In this document: positions 36,806-48,236 of the stretch, piece by piece
Position numbering within the stretch: the first letter of the stretch is position 1
Layout: each line of letters begins with the position of its first letter
Assembly (NCBI GenBank): GCA_033398695.1
Contig: CM065815.1
Location: 144,815,001 to 144,879,000, forward strand
Reading direction: 5' to 3'
DNA: 64,000 nucleotides
Origin: Orobanche coerulescens
Taxonomy: Eukaryota > Streptophyta > Magnoliopsida > Lamiales > Orobanchaceae
Notes under the pieces: generated by a model
What the model was told of the DNA's origin: nothing
Seen by the model: the letters and a program-made list of their open reading frames with translations, nothing else
The model's database searches: none
Position numbers and translations under genes: made by a program

Positions 36806-38840
36806 TGTAATATCCGTGTTTTCATTTTTGGTAATTTCTATTTTTGGTGTATGTTCGTTTCGGACAACTCGCTTGACACTGTTTTGGAATTCTGAATCTA
36901 TTTTGTTCTTGGAGTTTCTCCGTTTGGACGAGTTTCGACGATGTTTTTATGTATTTTCATCTTGAGTTATATTTTATCGCTTGTGTGTTCGATTCTCGTA
37001 AAACTCGTTCGATTTCGTCATTTTCATATTTCCATGAGTTCGTATGGTTGAGTGGAGCATGTTGTGAGTTTCGGATTGTTAATCCGACGTTGTATCGTGA
37101 TTTTCGGACGTTTGGGCCGTTTTGTAATTTCCTATAAGTTTAGGGAATTTATTTATTGTTCGATTATGGTTGTACCTCGGACCGTTTCGGGTTATTGGAT
37201 ATTATTTCTCGTTGCATGTAATTTTCCCGGACCGTTGGGTCGGCATATCGTGTTTTGGTTTATCATCTTTTTCCGTTTTGGTAGCGTCATCTTATGTCAG
37301 GAGGCTGTCTGGCCTGGCCTGTGCAAAACGGCGCAAGACCCACGGCATTCTACGCCGGGTCTGTGCACCGTGTTGCCCAGTGGTGCCCGCTGCCTTGCGA
37401 AACGGCGCAAGACCCGCGGCATTTTGCGCCGTAATACGTGCCGTGTCGCCGCGAAGTCGCCCGACCACACAATACTACTGACACGACGCCATTTGAGCCG
37501 TTTTTTGCACGGTGTTATGTCCAGTATATATAGGACAGACACGGGTTTTAACCCCATTTTCACCATTCCTCTCGGATCTCCACTCCTTCATCACGATTTT
37601 GGGCGATTTCATCCGGATATTGCATTCTAGCATCTTATAACTCGGAATTGGACATTCTAACACGAATTAATCATCTTCCTTCCACCATTCCATCGTTGAA
37701 TTGAGGTAATTGGACATTATACCTAATTTTAGGGTTCTTGGCTATTATTCATTTTTCCTTTCATTTTTGCTTCGATTGATGATGAATATTAGTTGGGTAA
37801 TCGTGGTGTTATGTTTTCCTAGAACTTTAGCATAGAACGCCGATTAATTCGTGATTTCTCAGTGGAATTGTAGTTGATTGAGTCTCTATTGTTGTTAGGA
37901 TTAGATTTGTGAAGATTGTTCAGACCGAACCCTTTTCCTTCCACCGTTTTCTTCGCCTCGTGTTATCCAAGGCAAGTACATGTATTACATTCCGTTATGT
38001 GTGTATGATTTTGATGCAAATGATGTAAATGGTATTATTGAACGAATGTGATTGTTGCTCTTCCACCTGGGGATGGCATGTGGCCTTTGGGGCCCGATAC
38101 TAATGGGTACGGCCACGGAAGTGGACATGGGTGCGTGTGTTGATGTTCTTCCACCTGGGGACGGTTCGATGGGACCTCTGGGGGCCGATACTAATGGGTA
38201 CGGCTGCGGAAGTGGTTTCTCACCTAGGGACGGTTCGACGGGACCTCTGGGGACCGATACTAATGGGTACTGTCGCGAGTTACCAAGCGTGTATGGTTTT
38301 GGTGCGGAGCTTGAGGATATACTGTTGTTAAATGTAAATGTGATATTCGGATAATTGATTTCAAATGTTTTTCCTAATGGTTTGTTTGCGTTGAATCTCG
38401 TATGTATATAATGTTGTGTAATTGTGTACTTGCACTAGCTATTCGAATGCTAACCCCTTAAATGGGGGAAATGCGTCTTATGCATTTCAGGTACTGGTCG
38501 AGCTGAGGAGCTGGCACGGGATGCGCACACAAAGGATGGGCTGGCATGATGATGTGGCTCGAGTCTGTATTTTTATGTTTTGTCATTGCATTTGTTGAGT
38601 ACTGGAGTTAGACTGATTACTTTTCAACTTGGTTTAAGTCCCCTGCGTGGGCAATGAATTGGTATTTAACTTATGTTTCATGTACTCCGTTAAAATATTT
38701 TGGCCGAGGCCACGGCCTTATTTACTTTTTGAGTGCATCTTTTGGGATATCATTGTGGTTTATGTGTCATGAGTTAGCCTGGTAGACCTCACGAGGGTTC
38801 TACGGCATGTAATGTCCCATTTGTGAATTGGAGTGTTACA
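36806..38840 (+). repeat. 3' LTR of F
   Basis: 2035 bp, TGTAATATCCGTG to GGAGTGTTACA. It has the same motif array, TATA and minisatellite as the 5' LTR. An internal deletion near 37832 accounts for most of the length difference. Confidence 0.88.
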
Positions 38841-39947
38841 ACGGGCTGGCGTATGTGCATAGATTATAGGAAATTAAATAAAGCCACTAGAAAAGACCAC
38901 TTCCCTTTACCATTTATTGATCAAATGTTGGATAGATTAGCCGGACACGATTTCTATTGTTTTCTTGATGGTTATTCTGGGTATAATCAGATTTATATAG
39001 CCCCAGAAGACCAAGAAAAGACAACGTTTACATGTCCTTATGGCATTTTCGCTTATAGGCGCATGCCTTTTGGTTTATGTAATGCGCCAGCCACTTTTCA
39101 ATGGTGTATGATGGCTATTTTTTCTGACATGGTAGAGCATTTCATTGAAATTTTTATGGATGATTTTTCTGTTTTCGGTGATTCGTTTGATATATGTTTG
39201 CAGAATTTGCAGAAAGTCCTAAAAAGATGCGAAGAAACAAATTTGGTCTTGAACTGGGAAAAGTGCCATTTTATGGTCCAGGAGGGCATTGTACTAGGCC
39301 ACCGCATATCCTCCCATGGAATTGAAGTCAACCGGGCAAAAATTGAAACAATCGAGAAGATACCTCCGCCTACTTCGGTAAAAGGGATAAGGAGCTTTTT
39401 GGGACACGCCGGTTTTTACTGCCGTTTTATTAAGGATTTTTCGAAGATCACGAAGCCGTTGTGCAATTTGCTCATGAAGGATGTTCCGTTTAATTTTGAC
39501 GAGTCTTGTAAAGAAAGTTTCGACCTATTGAAGAAATCTCTAAGCACCGCCCCGGTAATAGTCGCTCCAGACTGGGACCTTCCATTCGAGTTGATGTGCG
39601 ATGCTAGTGATTTTGCCATTGGGGCTGTTTTGGGAAAGAGATGAGGGAAAGTGTTCCACGTCATGTATTATGCAAGCCGAACTCTTGATGACGCCCAAAG
39701 AAATTATGCCACAACAGAAAAAGAATTGTTAGCTGTGATCTTTGCTTTTGATAAATTTCGGGCATATTTATTGGGGACGAAAGTAGTGGTGTGGACTGAC
39801 CATTCGGCGATCAAATACCTTTTGGAGAAGAATGATGCTAAACCAAGGTTGATTAGGTGGGTGCTTCTCCTCCAAGAATTCAACTTGGAAATTCGCGACA
39901 AAAAGGGGACTGAGAATGTTATTGCCGATCACCTTTCACGTTTATAG
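38841..39947 (+). pseudogene. E reverse transcriptase (rest) and RNase H
   Basis: Resumes E pol after F: WRMCIDYRKLNKATRKDHFP, FYCFLDGYSGYNQIYIAPED, YRRMPFGLCNAPATFQWCMM and the catalytic IFMDDFSVFG, then the RNase H region ELMCDASDFAIGAVLG and [48 protein letters not shown] 39642-39644 and TAG 39945-39947 interrupt an otherwise continuous frame. FMDD in place of the commoner YxDD or FxDD forms is usual in Athila-type RT. Confidence 0.9.
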
Positions 39948-41318
39948 AATCCCCTTGAGAAGGGGGAAAGTCATCCACAAATTGTGGAAAACATTCCCGA
40001 TGAACAGCTCTACAAGTTGGGTTCGCAACACGCGCCTTGGTACGCTGATCTAGTGAACTATCTGGCGAGCAAAATAATTCCGAATGATCTCTCGCTTCAT
40101 TAAAAGAAGAAGCTGATTTCAGACGCTAAGTATTACTTGTGGGACGATCCTTTTATGTTTAAAAGATGCCCTGATCAAATCATTCGCAGATGTGTTTTGG
40201 ATGAGGAAATCCGCAGTGTGCTGAATCATTGCCATGCATCACCCTACGGTGGGCATTTTAGCGGAAATAGAACAGCGGCAAAGGTCTTATAATCGGGTTT
40301 TTATTGGCCATCATTATTCAAAGATGCTCACTCCTTTGTGTCCATGTGTGATCGGTGTCAACCGATGGGAAACATCTCAAAACGACATGAAATGTCGTTG
40401 AACACAATACTTGAGGTTGAATTGTTCGATGTATGGGGGATCGACTTCATGGGTCCATTTCCTTCATCAAATAAGAACCTCTATATTCTAGTAGCAGTGG
40501 ACTACGTCTCAAAATGGGTCGAAGCGGTGGCATTACCAACAAATTGGTCTAATGTCATGATTAAATTTATAAAAAAATATATTTACACGCATTTTGGGAC
40601 TCCACGTGCTATTATCAGTGATGGTGGTTCACACTTCAACAACAAATTCCTTGATGCGGTCTTAAGAAAATACGGAGTCACTCATCGTGTTGCTATAGCC
40701 TACCATCCCTAGACGAGTGGTCAAGTCGAGATATCAAATCGAGAGCTAAAGTGGATCTTAGAAAAAACAGTCAGCTCGTCTCGAAAAGATTGGTCCTTTA
40801 AACTCGATGATGCACTTTGGGCGTACCGTACTGCATACAAAACACCTATCGGCATGTCACCTTACAGATTGGTTTATGGGAAAAGTTGTCATTTGCCAGT
40901 AGAGATGGAGCATCGTGCATACTGGGCAATAAAGAAATTGAATTTTGATCTTAAATCTTCTTGTGAAAAGCGCTGCTTGCACTTGAACGAGCTGGAGGAA
41001 ATTCGTCATGATTCGTACGAGAATGCGAAGCTTTATAAGGAGCGGACAAAGATTTGGCACGATAAGCACATCATACATCGAGAGTTCGTTCCGGGTCAAG
41101 AGGTGTTATTGTTTAATTCTCGCTTGAGGTTGTTTCCTGGGAAATTGCGTTCACGATGGTCGGGACCATTTACAGTAGTTCAAGTATTCCCACACGGAGC
41201 TATGGAAGTACAAAAAGATGACCGAAAATTTAAAGTTAATGGGCAGCGGTTGAAGGCCTACATGGGTAATCCAATAGACGCACAGAAGACGAGCGTCGTC
41301 CTATCTACTGCAAAATGA
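39948..41318 (+). pseudogene. E integrase
   Basis: Same frame as RT, broken only by nonsense codons at 40101-40103, 40290-40292 and 40710-40712; the last is TAG where the family has CAG. It carries the zinc-binding HCHASPYGGHFSG region with CDRCQ, the core [24 protein letters not shown] and, after the stop, [20 protein letters not shown] with the third acidic residue. Downstream are [20 protein letters not shown] and the C-terminal [20 protein letters not shown]. Ends at 41318. Confidence 0.9.
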
Positions 41319-41518
41319 ATGCTAGAAAAGTCCGGCTGAAGACTATAAACTTAGCGCTTCTCGGGAGGCAACCCGAGTATTAGTTGTAGATGTTGATTTT
41401 CGTTGTTTTCATTCATTCTAAGAGTCTAATTTTTCGTCATTTTTGCTTTGATATGTTTCTCTCTCACATTCTATGTGTTTTCGCTCAAAAAATTTTTTTG
41501 TGCAGGAGGAGTCCAGGC

Positions 41519-41893
41519 AAGGGGTCGCGGCCCATACATGGCGGGCCGCGGCACGCACAAGTCCAAAATCGAGGAAAACTTTCTGTACTATGTGTCGCGG
41601 CACGAAGAGACTGAGCCGTAGCACACTAAGCTAAAGAGCCGCAACACGTTGAAGCTGGGCCGCGGCACGACGAGACCCAAAATATGTGCCCAGGAGACTG
41701 TACTCTGTGCCGCGGCACGCACTCTATGAGCCGCGGCACACTAACCCCTGGAGCCGCGGCACCCGTTCAATGAGCCGCGGCACACGCCGAAGATACCCAA
41801 CGCCCAGAACCAACTGTACTACGGGCCGCGGCTCACTTGATACGTGTCGCGGCCCCTGCTGCGAATTTTACACGTCCAGGGCAGCCTTATAAG
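41519..41893 (+). promoter_or_regulatory. Promoter-like array before the third ORF of E
   Basis: About a dozen copies or variants of the GCCGCGGCAC palindrome found in the E LTR lie at about 41526, 41541, 41592, 41612, 41636, 41657, 41707, 41729, 41752, 41772, 41824 and 41846. A TATA-like CCTTATAAGCTC follows (41884-41895). The spacing copies the U3 layout, so this looks like a second promoter driving the third ORF. Function is inferred. Confidence 0.5.
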
Positions 41894-42004
41894 CTCAGTC
41901 GGCCGAGACACAAGGTAATATTACACTCCTTCTTCTTCGCGCGGCACATGGATAGTCTCTCTTCAAGTTTGTTCTTCTTCTTACCTTCTTCAATCCAACA
42001 CAAG

Positions 42005-42507
42005 GTAACTCTTATCCCTAAAACTTCATTGCAACATGGATTGATGATTGGGTAATATTCTTCATTCGTTTATGAACTTGTGTTTAGTTCCTAAATTCCT
42101 ATCCAAATTTATATCGGAATATGCTAAGATTCTTGTTTGATTGATGGTGTTTTGTTATTGTGTCGTGGATTGCTGTGATTTTTGATTCAATCATTGTTTT
42201 TGAGGATTGATTTGAGTATGTTATTGTTTTTGTTCTTCATTCAATCCAACGCATGCAAGGTGTTTGAAAAAATGCACCAATGAAAATTTTTGAGCCGAAC
42301 ATCTTCAAATTGTATGCAACGAATTCGATTATCGGATTAAAATGTACCACCAACCCTTATGTCAAGTTTGAGCTTAAATCTTTACCTCATTTCCCCTCAT
42401 ACGAACGTGCAAGTTCATTCAACTCTATATTCATTTTCCGCACGTTTTAAGTCGAGAGTGGTGTAGTTATCTTTAAAGTTGTTTAACTTCCGACGTTTAT
42501 TTTTCAG
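42005..42507 (+). other. Candidate intron in the third-ORF leader of E
   Basis: CAAG/GTAACT (GT at 42005) and a pyrimidine-rich TTTATTTTTCAG/G (AG at 42506-42507) bracket a 503-bp AT-rich stretch between the promoter-like array and the ORF. Splicing is predicted from consensus only. Confidence 0.4.
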
Positions 42508-43833
42508 GAACTTTGTCATAGAAAGGAAAAGGAAGTTGAACCCGAGGGCTAGAACTCGATCGTCCCCCACAAGAGGGGAAACGTCACAGAACCGAACTGA
42601 TATGGAATCCCACCAATTCTCTAATCCTGACATCCATAGAATATTCAAAAGAGAATCCGTCCTCGTCTAATAATTCTGGAGTGGGGATTCACTCCCGCAC
42701 CCCAGGACGGCGAGCTATTGGCTATGATCAACGAGATGGGATGGACACTGCGCCACCCGAGCCGGCGGTGATTTCTATTGTCCAGGAGTTCTACGCCAGT
42801 GCTCTATTACGACAAATCCAGGTGGGACAGTTGATGGGGAGACCAGACACACGGACTGAGGTCGTCGTCCGAGGCCAAACTGTGGACTTTTCGGTGGCCG
42901 CGATTCGAAGGCTGTATGAGCTACCGGAGGTGGACGAATCGGAGTACGCACGGATTATGAGTAGCCTCACGAGGGAGGCTCTGCTGGAGGCACTTGCTCA
43001 GCCCGGTTCCGTCTGGGAGACGCACGTCCCGGGTTCCATAGCTTTCTATTTCAAGAGTTCTCGCCTCAGTCGGCTTGGAAGAGCCTGGCTCTACTTCCTC
43101 TGTGCACGAGTCGACCCTACATCACAGATCCGCTCGGTCTTACTCCCTCGTGCCCGATTATTATATGTTATAACGACAGGACTCCGGTTTGATGTGCCCC
43201 CGTTTGTCCCGTTCTATGTTTCAGTGCATCCAGGGAGGGGCGAAGACGGGATTAAAACATCCATCGATGATTTGTGCTCTATGCCGCCAGTCGGGCGTGA
43301 CGTGGTCCGATGACGAGCCGTCTATTGCACCCCAGGGTCCGATCGACCACCGTATTATCTCTCATTTTGACTAGTGGGGTGGCGCGAGGGCACACGAGCG
43401 GGGACAAGGATTTCTTATCTATGAGCCACACGAGCACTCTCCTGAGCCACTACTCCTGACACATGAGCCGACGGCGGATGCTGATGATCGGACTGAGTCC
43501 ACTCCACCGCCAGCAAGAGAGCACCTTCAGGCGATGTTTGACAGCCTGAGGGAGGAGATGCGGAGAGAGAGAGACTGCCATCTAGAAGCTGTTCGAGAGG
43601 ATATGCGGGCTGAGAGAGACAGCCTCCTCGCAGCTGTTCGGGAGGAGATGCGTGAGCAGGCCCGCCGGGCCAATCAACGTGAGGAGAGGCGATTAGCGGC
43701 GAGGGATGCTTATCATCAGGACTATCTAGCTGCATGGACGAGCCATATACTCCATTCGGACGGACCCTTCATTCCACCAGTCAGGCCATCTACACCACCC
43801 TCCTCGCCAGACAAGACCGGCACCAGTTCCTGA
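42508..43833 (+). pseudogene. E third ORF (Athila 3' ORF, putative plant transposon protein domain)
   Basis: The decayed frame begins with a basic stretch (KRKLNPRARTRSSPTRGE) and shifts frame near 42600. From 42741 (ATG) it reads a domain with VVVRGQTVDFSVAAIRRLYE, SSRLSRLGRAWLYFLCARV and SQIRSVLLPRARLLYVITTG. That matches my memory of the family named putative plant transposon protein (Pfam PF20167), common beside Athila-type pol. A frameshift lies near 43250-43310 and a TAG at 43372-43374. The C-terminal part (43375-43833) has a charged predicted coiled coil with imperfect repeats such as REEMRRERD, REDMRAERD and REEMREQA. The role of such proteins is not established; older literature calls the position env-like. 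I see no signal peptide or membrane span. Confidence 0.65.
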
Positions 43834-45074
43834 GCTGATATTAGGGGAGTACTTGACCTTTTCTCATATTGCATATTACTATATGTGTCCATTGAGGTCA
43901 ATGTACATCTTAAGTTGGGGGGGTTACTTTCAGTTGTTATTTATTTATTCGTTGTTATTGACTCTAACCTTACTTGTCTTGACTTTATTTGCATTCGTGG
44001 ATTTTTCGTGCACCCTTGTGTAAAACTGATGATATGATACTGATTTCTTTTTGAAGAAACGGTTGAGTTTTGGTCGAGTTTGCAGTCTGCGATATTTGTT
44101 TCCTTTGAGTATTCATTTAGGTTTGAAATTTTTTGCGTTATTGTAGAAATCTTAGCATATAAGAAATGAGACATACGTGTTTACGAACCGCCGTCTATAT
44201 GTTTGGTTACACTTTTCACGTAGCTAGTCTTCCAGTAACATGAGTCTTCTTGGCATTTAAGGTGAGTTTAGAGTCGGACAGTCTTTCCCAAAAATTCGAG
44301 AATTTATACATGTTCTATGATGGGAAGTATAGTAACCGTGGGTATTCACGCGACCCGTTGTTTACTCTCGCGTAAAACGACAACTCTGAATAGACTAATG
44401 GTTCAGAAAAATCGCATGATGATGAAAAGAAGCTAAGTAACCGGATGTATTCACGTGACCCGTCGTTTACATTCGCGTAAAACAGCAACTTTGAATTAGA
44501 CATGCGGGAATAGCCATTCGAGTTTTTTCTCCGCTGTAGAAGGAGACTTAGTAACTAGAAGCACTCATGAGACCCATGAGTGTCTTTTACGTCAAACGGT
44601 TCCCCAATACATGAGAATGGATTTCCACCCTAGGGTCATTTCATGGAACATACCGAGAGTCAGAACCTAGTGGTTAACTCGAATCATTATAATGATTATA
44701 CATAAGGGAATGCTGTCCGAGGATTATTATTTACGATGAAACTCTTGCATTTTTACCACGAGACTGTGGAACTGGGCGAGTTGGCTTGTTTAATCTAACC
44801 CTTCATATTGGCGGTCGGCTAAATTCACGCTTGTTAGTCTTTGAGCTTTAATTTTCTTCATGACCGATAGATGAGCACTAAAAATGATTGCTTTATGGAA
44901 CCCTTATCCGTGATGTGACTCACTAAAACGATACGTGTATTTTTCTTTGAGATTTTCAGGGTAGTATTAATCAGGTGAACACTATGGATATTGCACGTTT
45001 ACCCACGATACTTGTCATCTCATTTGAAATTAATTTTTGCTTGAGGACAAGCAAAGGCTTAAGTTGGGGGTATT
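43834..45074 (+). other. 3' untranslated region of E with two polypurine tracts
   Basis: A first tract CTTAAGTTGGGGGGG lies near 43909-43922 and the LTR-adjacent tract CTTAAGTTGGGGGTATT at 45058-45074. The second is preceded by the self-complementary TTGCTTGAGGACAAGCAA (about 45037-45054). Between them are three diverged tandem units (see 44331-44600). No gene. Confidence 0.7.
44331..44600 (+). repeat. Three diverged tandem repeats in the E 3' region
   Basis: Units start with AGTAACCG or AGTAACTAG at 44331, 44435 and 44550 and share TATTCACG, GACCCG and GTAAAACG. Periods are about 104 and 115 bp; the third unit is the most diverged. Confidence 0.7.
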
Positions 45075-46365
45075 TGTTAGTTGTATTCTTATGCGCTTAA
45101 TCATCATTATTTTATACCCATTATTAGTTTAAATCGGCGTAAATGAACTTTTAATGCATTATCTGTATACGTTTTGAAGGAAATTCGAGTCCGGGAGCTT
45201 AAACGAAGAAAAATGGGCCAAAACGACAAATTTTGGTCAGGGACCGTGGCACACGGACAAGGGGCCGCGGCACAGGAGGCGCCCAGAAGGACCCGGTACA
45301 AACTGTACCGGGGGCCGCGGCACGCAAAATCTGAGCCGCGTTCCGGAAGGAAAAATCGTGCCCAGGCCTGGCCGCATGAAGACAGGGGCCGCGGCACACT
45401 AATGCTGGGCCGCGGCCCGCCGCGCTGGTTTCATACTCGCAGCTCGCGATTTCGGCGGTTTGGAAGCCCATTTCTGACCTAATTTTCGGACGCGTTTTTG
45501 AGGCTGATGAAAAATTATAAATAGGCATTGAAGGTCAGAAGATATATCAGAGAGAAGGAGAGAACACCGAGGAGCAGAGCAGAAGCCAGAGAACGGAGGA
45601 ATTTCTTCAACTGTGTTTGATTTCTATTATGCTTTCTTTGATTCTTTGTGTATTATTTTCTAGCATGTCGGGGTATAACCCTAGTCTATGATTGTGATGA
45701 AACCGATGTTTTGACTAATTAACATTTGATTTTGCATTATTAAAATACATCTCCCTTTCTTATTGAGTTTTCCCAATTGTTTTTAATGTGTTCAATTATG
45801 TGGCCTATGATTGAATTAATTTGATTACGCAACTCGAATCGGGAGAGGAGAGTTAGTAGGAAAAATTGGTCAGAAACGTTTTATCTTGTGAGATAGGAAT
45901 ATACTCATAGGAATTACATGGCCTGTCTGAAGATTTGTACTTTTTGACTATTGTCGAATTAATTCACCTAGGAATAGAGTGTTTTATTCGCCTTAGAAAA
46001 TTCTACTAACCTCGGGAGAGGCATTAGAGTATCTTAGAAATCTTCGCCTTCAATAAATTGGGAAATCGCTTAATTCATATAAATCAAGAGTAATTCGGAT
46101 AAATCGAGGTGGATTCTCAATCCTAGATTATTCTCCTATTTGATCTTCTTTCTTCTAATAATCGATTCTATTAATTGTTTTTAGTTTATCATTATATTAA
46201 TTTTCTTTAATATTCCTTGCACCACCATATTCGATCGTTCAGATAAAATTAGAATATACATAAATTAGTAGTTAGTAAGTCAGTCCTCGTGGGAACGATA
46301 TTCTACTTATCACTTTATTACTTGCTTACGACAACATGCACTTGCGTTCACCGAACTACGTAACA
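45075..46365 (+). repeat. 3' LTR of E
   Basis: 1291 bp, TGTTAGTTGTAT to GAACTACGTAACA, followed by CTTAA. It carries its own palindrome array (45245-45415) and TATA (about 45513-45525). Confidence 0.88.
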
Positions 46366-46370
46366 CTTAA

Positions 46371-47007
46371 CACGACAACCTAATTGATTCGCGACTTCAT
46401 TCTTGAAGTTCTTAAAGGCTTCAATATCCTCATTTTTACTTCTCAAAAGATAAAGATAACAATATCTTGTGCAGTCATCGATGAAAGTGATAATATACTT
46501 CTTACCACCTCTAGTTTGCACAAATTTTAAATCACACACGGCTGTGTGAATTAATTCAAGGGGTTTTGTATTCTGTTTTACCGAATGAAACGGCAGCTTC
46601 ATCATTTTTGCCTCAACACAAATTTCACATTTGTTCTGATTTTTGATTTCATTTAATTTTAGCAAATCTAAGTTTACTAATCTTTTTATAGCATTTAGAT
46701 TCACATGACCTAATCTACAATGCCATAAATTTGAGCACTCAAGCAAATAAACAGAAGTTGTAGCGTTATTATTAGCAACTGCCTTTGGAGGCTTACAAGT
46801 ACGAATGCTAAGTTTGAACATGTCCTCGACAATATGACCTTTCCCGAGAGTCTTGCCAAACTTGCGTATTATCATAAAATCACTACGAAGGTCTACATCA
46901 AATTTAGCTCTAACTAATTTGAAACCAGACACCAAGTTCTTGCGGATTGTCGGAGCATGCAGCACATCCTTCAGAGTTATCTCCACACCGGAGGTGAATT
47001 GAAGCAC
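46371..47007 (-). pseudogene. D protease end and integrase N-terminal part (copia)
   Basis: The minus strand reads the post-protease region (LQFTSGVEITLKDVLHAPTI), the GAG-preintegrase zinc region (LWHCRLGHVNLNAIKRLVNL, then CEICVEAKM) and the start of the integrase core (YIITFIDDCTRYCYLYLLRS). The first core aspartate region reads HTAVCDLKF rather than the usual HSDVCGP. It is cut by E at 46370; the missing part continues at 22408. Confidence 0.88.
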
Positions 47008-47097
47008 AACAGTCCTAATTCCAAGAACTGGAGAGGTACGATCACTTGATTATGTGAAGACGCGGTCTTGAATCTCCTTGTAAGTGAAAAACAAGTC

Positions 47098-47642
47098 TCA
47101 GTTCACACAGATGTGAACAGTCGCACCTGTATCAAGAAACCAAGTAACAGGGTTAGGTTCCGAGACATGATTTACCTCGGTGATCATGGCAGCAAGGTCA
47201 TCTTTGTCCCAAGAGTCAAAGTCCTTCTCGACATGGTTGACTTTGCCTTTTCCCTTGTTCTTCTTCAGCTTTCGGCAGTTTTTCGCCATATGTCCGGGCT
47301 TATCATCACGTTCCGGTAAACTTCGTCGGAGGTGCCACATCCTTTCCCTTGCCTTTGGTAGGACGTGGATGTTTTTTGAAAGGTCCGCCCCCACCTTCAG
47401 TCAGATTAGCCTTAGCATACATAGGATCTTTGGTTCTCAAGTCTTGATCACGGACTTGAGCTTCAGTTTGGAGCTTAACAACCAAAATTTCAAGAGTTTC
47501 CTTTTGCTTATGCTTAAGGTATCCCTTGAACTCCTTCCAACTAGGCGGTAACTTGTTGACCAAGAGCGCCATAGTGTACGCCTCGGGTAGAGGCATCCCC
47601 TCAGAATGAACATCATGTAGAAGAGTTTGGAACTCTTGTACT
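47098..47642 (-). pseudogene. D gag (C-terminal part), knuckle remnant and protease start
   Basis: The minus strand from 47642 reads a copia gag of the UBN2 type (EFQTLLHDVHSEGMPLPEAY, then LVNKLPPSWKEFKGYLKHKQ). It continues with a basic linker, a zinc-knuckle remnant DKPGHMAKNCRK (the first two cysteines are lost) and the protease active site TWFLDTGATVHICVN. There are frame changes near 47310-47330 and a stop after 47098. The gag N-terminus is missing because gypsy fragment I abuts at 47643. Confidence 0.85.
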
Positions 47643-48236
47643 TGTAATATCCGCAATTTTCGATTTTCGGTAAATTTATTTTTTTGGCCGAAGTCCGTTT
47701 TGACGACTCGCTCATGACCGTTTCGTCATTCTGAGAATGATTAATTCTACACTTTTTGACATCCGAGTTCGTTTCGGTGTTGTTTTGTTGAGTTTCATGC
47801 TTTTTGACGACTTTTCCGCACTTGAGTTCGATTCTTGCGAATCTCGTTCGAAACTGTTGTTTCGAGTTTCCTGTAAGTCCGTTTAACTTTGTTAGACGTG
47901 TTGTGAACTTCGGTTTGGTTATTCGATCAAGTATCGTGATTTCCGGGTGTTTTGGGCCATTTTGTAATTTCTTGAAAGTTACGGGTATCCGTATCTGTAA
48001 TTGTTGTCTCGACCCGTTTCTTGGCCGCGTACGATTAATTATGGTATTATGTTTTCATTTCGGGTCGTTGATGTTGTCCGCGAAATTTTCGTCGTGTTCG
48101 TTCCGTACGTTTTCAGAAATCGGGTCGTCGAGCCCTGGTGGTCGGGTACTGGCCGGACGGTTGCGGGACTGGCCGGACGATTGCGGGCACCGGCCGGACA
48201 GGTGCGGCAGGAACCGGCGTAGCGCATGCACGCGCG
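47643..48236 (+). mobile_element. Fragment I: first 594 bp of a B/K-type gypsy LTR
   Basis: It starts TGTAATATCCGCAATTTTCG, as the LTRs of B and K do, and matches the first 590 bp of the K LTR in reverse (59734 down to about 59140), including CGGACAGGTGCGGCAGGAACC. It stops inside the TAGCGCATGC motif array and abuts D LTR sequence at 48237. No right end or target duplication exists, so the rest was deleted together with part of D. Confidence 0.8.

Larger units (their letters stand above)
26684..38840 (+). mobile_element. Element F: Tekay-like chromovirus (Ty3/gypsy)
   Basis: LTRs 26684-28807 and 36806-38840, target duplication ACGGG (26679-26683, 38841-38845) in the RT of E. Its own length without G is about 9.1 kb. 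Order: gag with two CCHC knuckles, protease, RT, RNase H, integrase and a C-terminal chromodomain-like segment, which defines chromoviruses; long LTRs and an initiator-Met primer site fit the Tekay/Del branch. G interrupts it between RNase H and integrase. The 3' LTR has a deletion of about 85 bp near 37832 relative to the 5' LTR. Confidence 0.9.
22414..46365 (+). mobile_element. Element E: Athila-like Ty3/gypsy retrotransposon
   Basis: LTRs at 22414-23716 and 45075-46365, target duplication CTTAA (22409-22413, 46366-46370) inside the integrase of D. Its own length without F is about 11.8 kb, usual for Athila-type elements. Order: LTR, primer site, gag, protease, RT, RNase H, integrase, a promoter-like array, a third ORF, a long 3' untranslated region with two polypurine tracts, LTR. 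The pol frame is continuous and damaged mainly by single nonsense codons. F interrupts RT at the ACGGG duplication. Confidence 0.9.
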
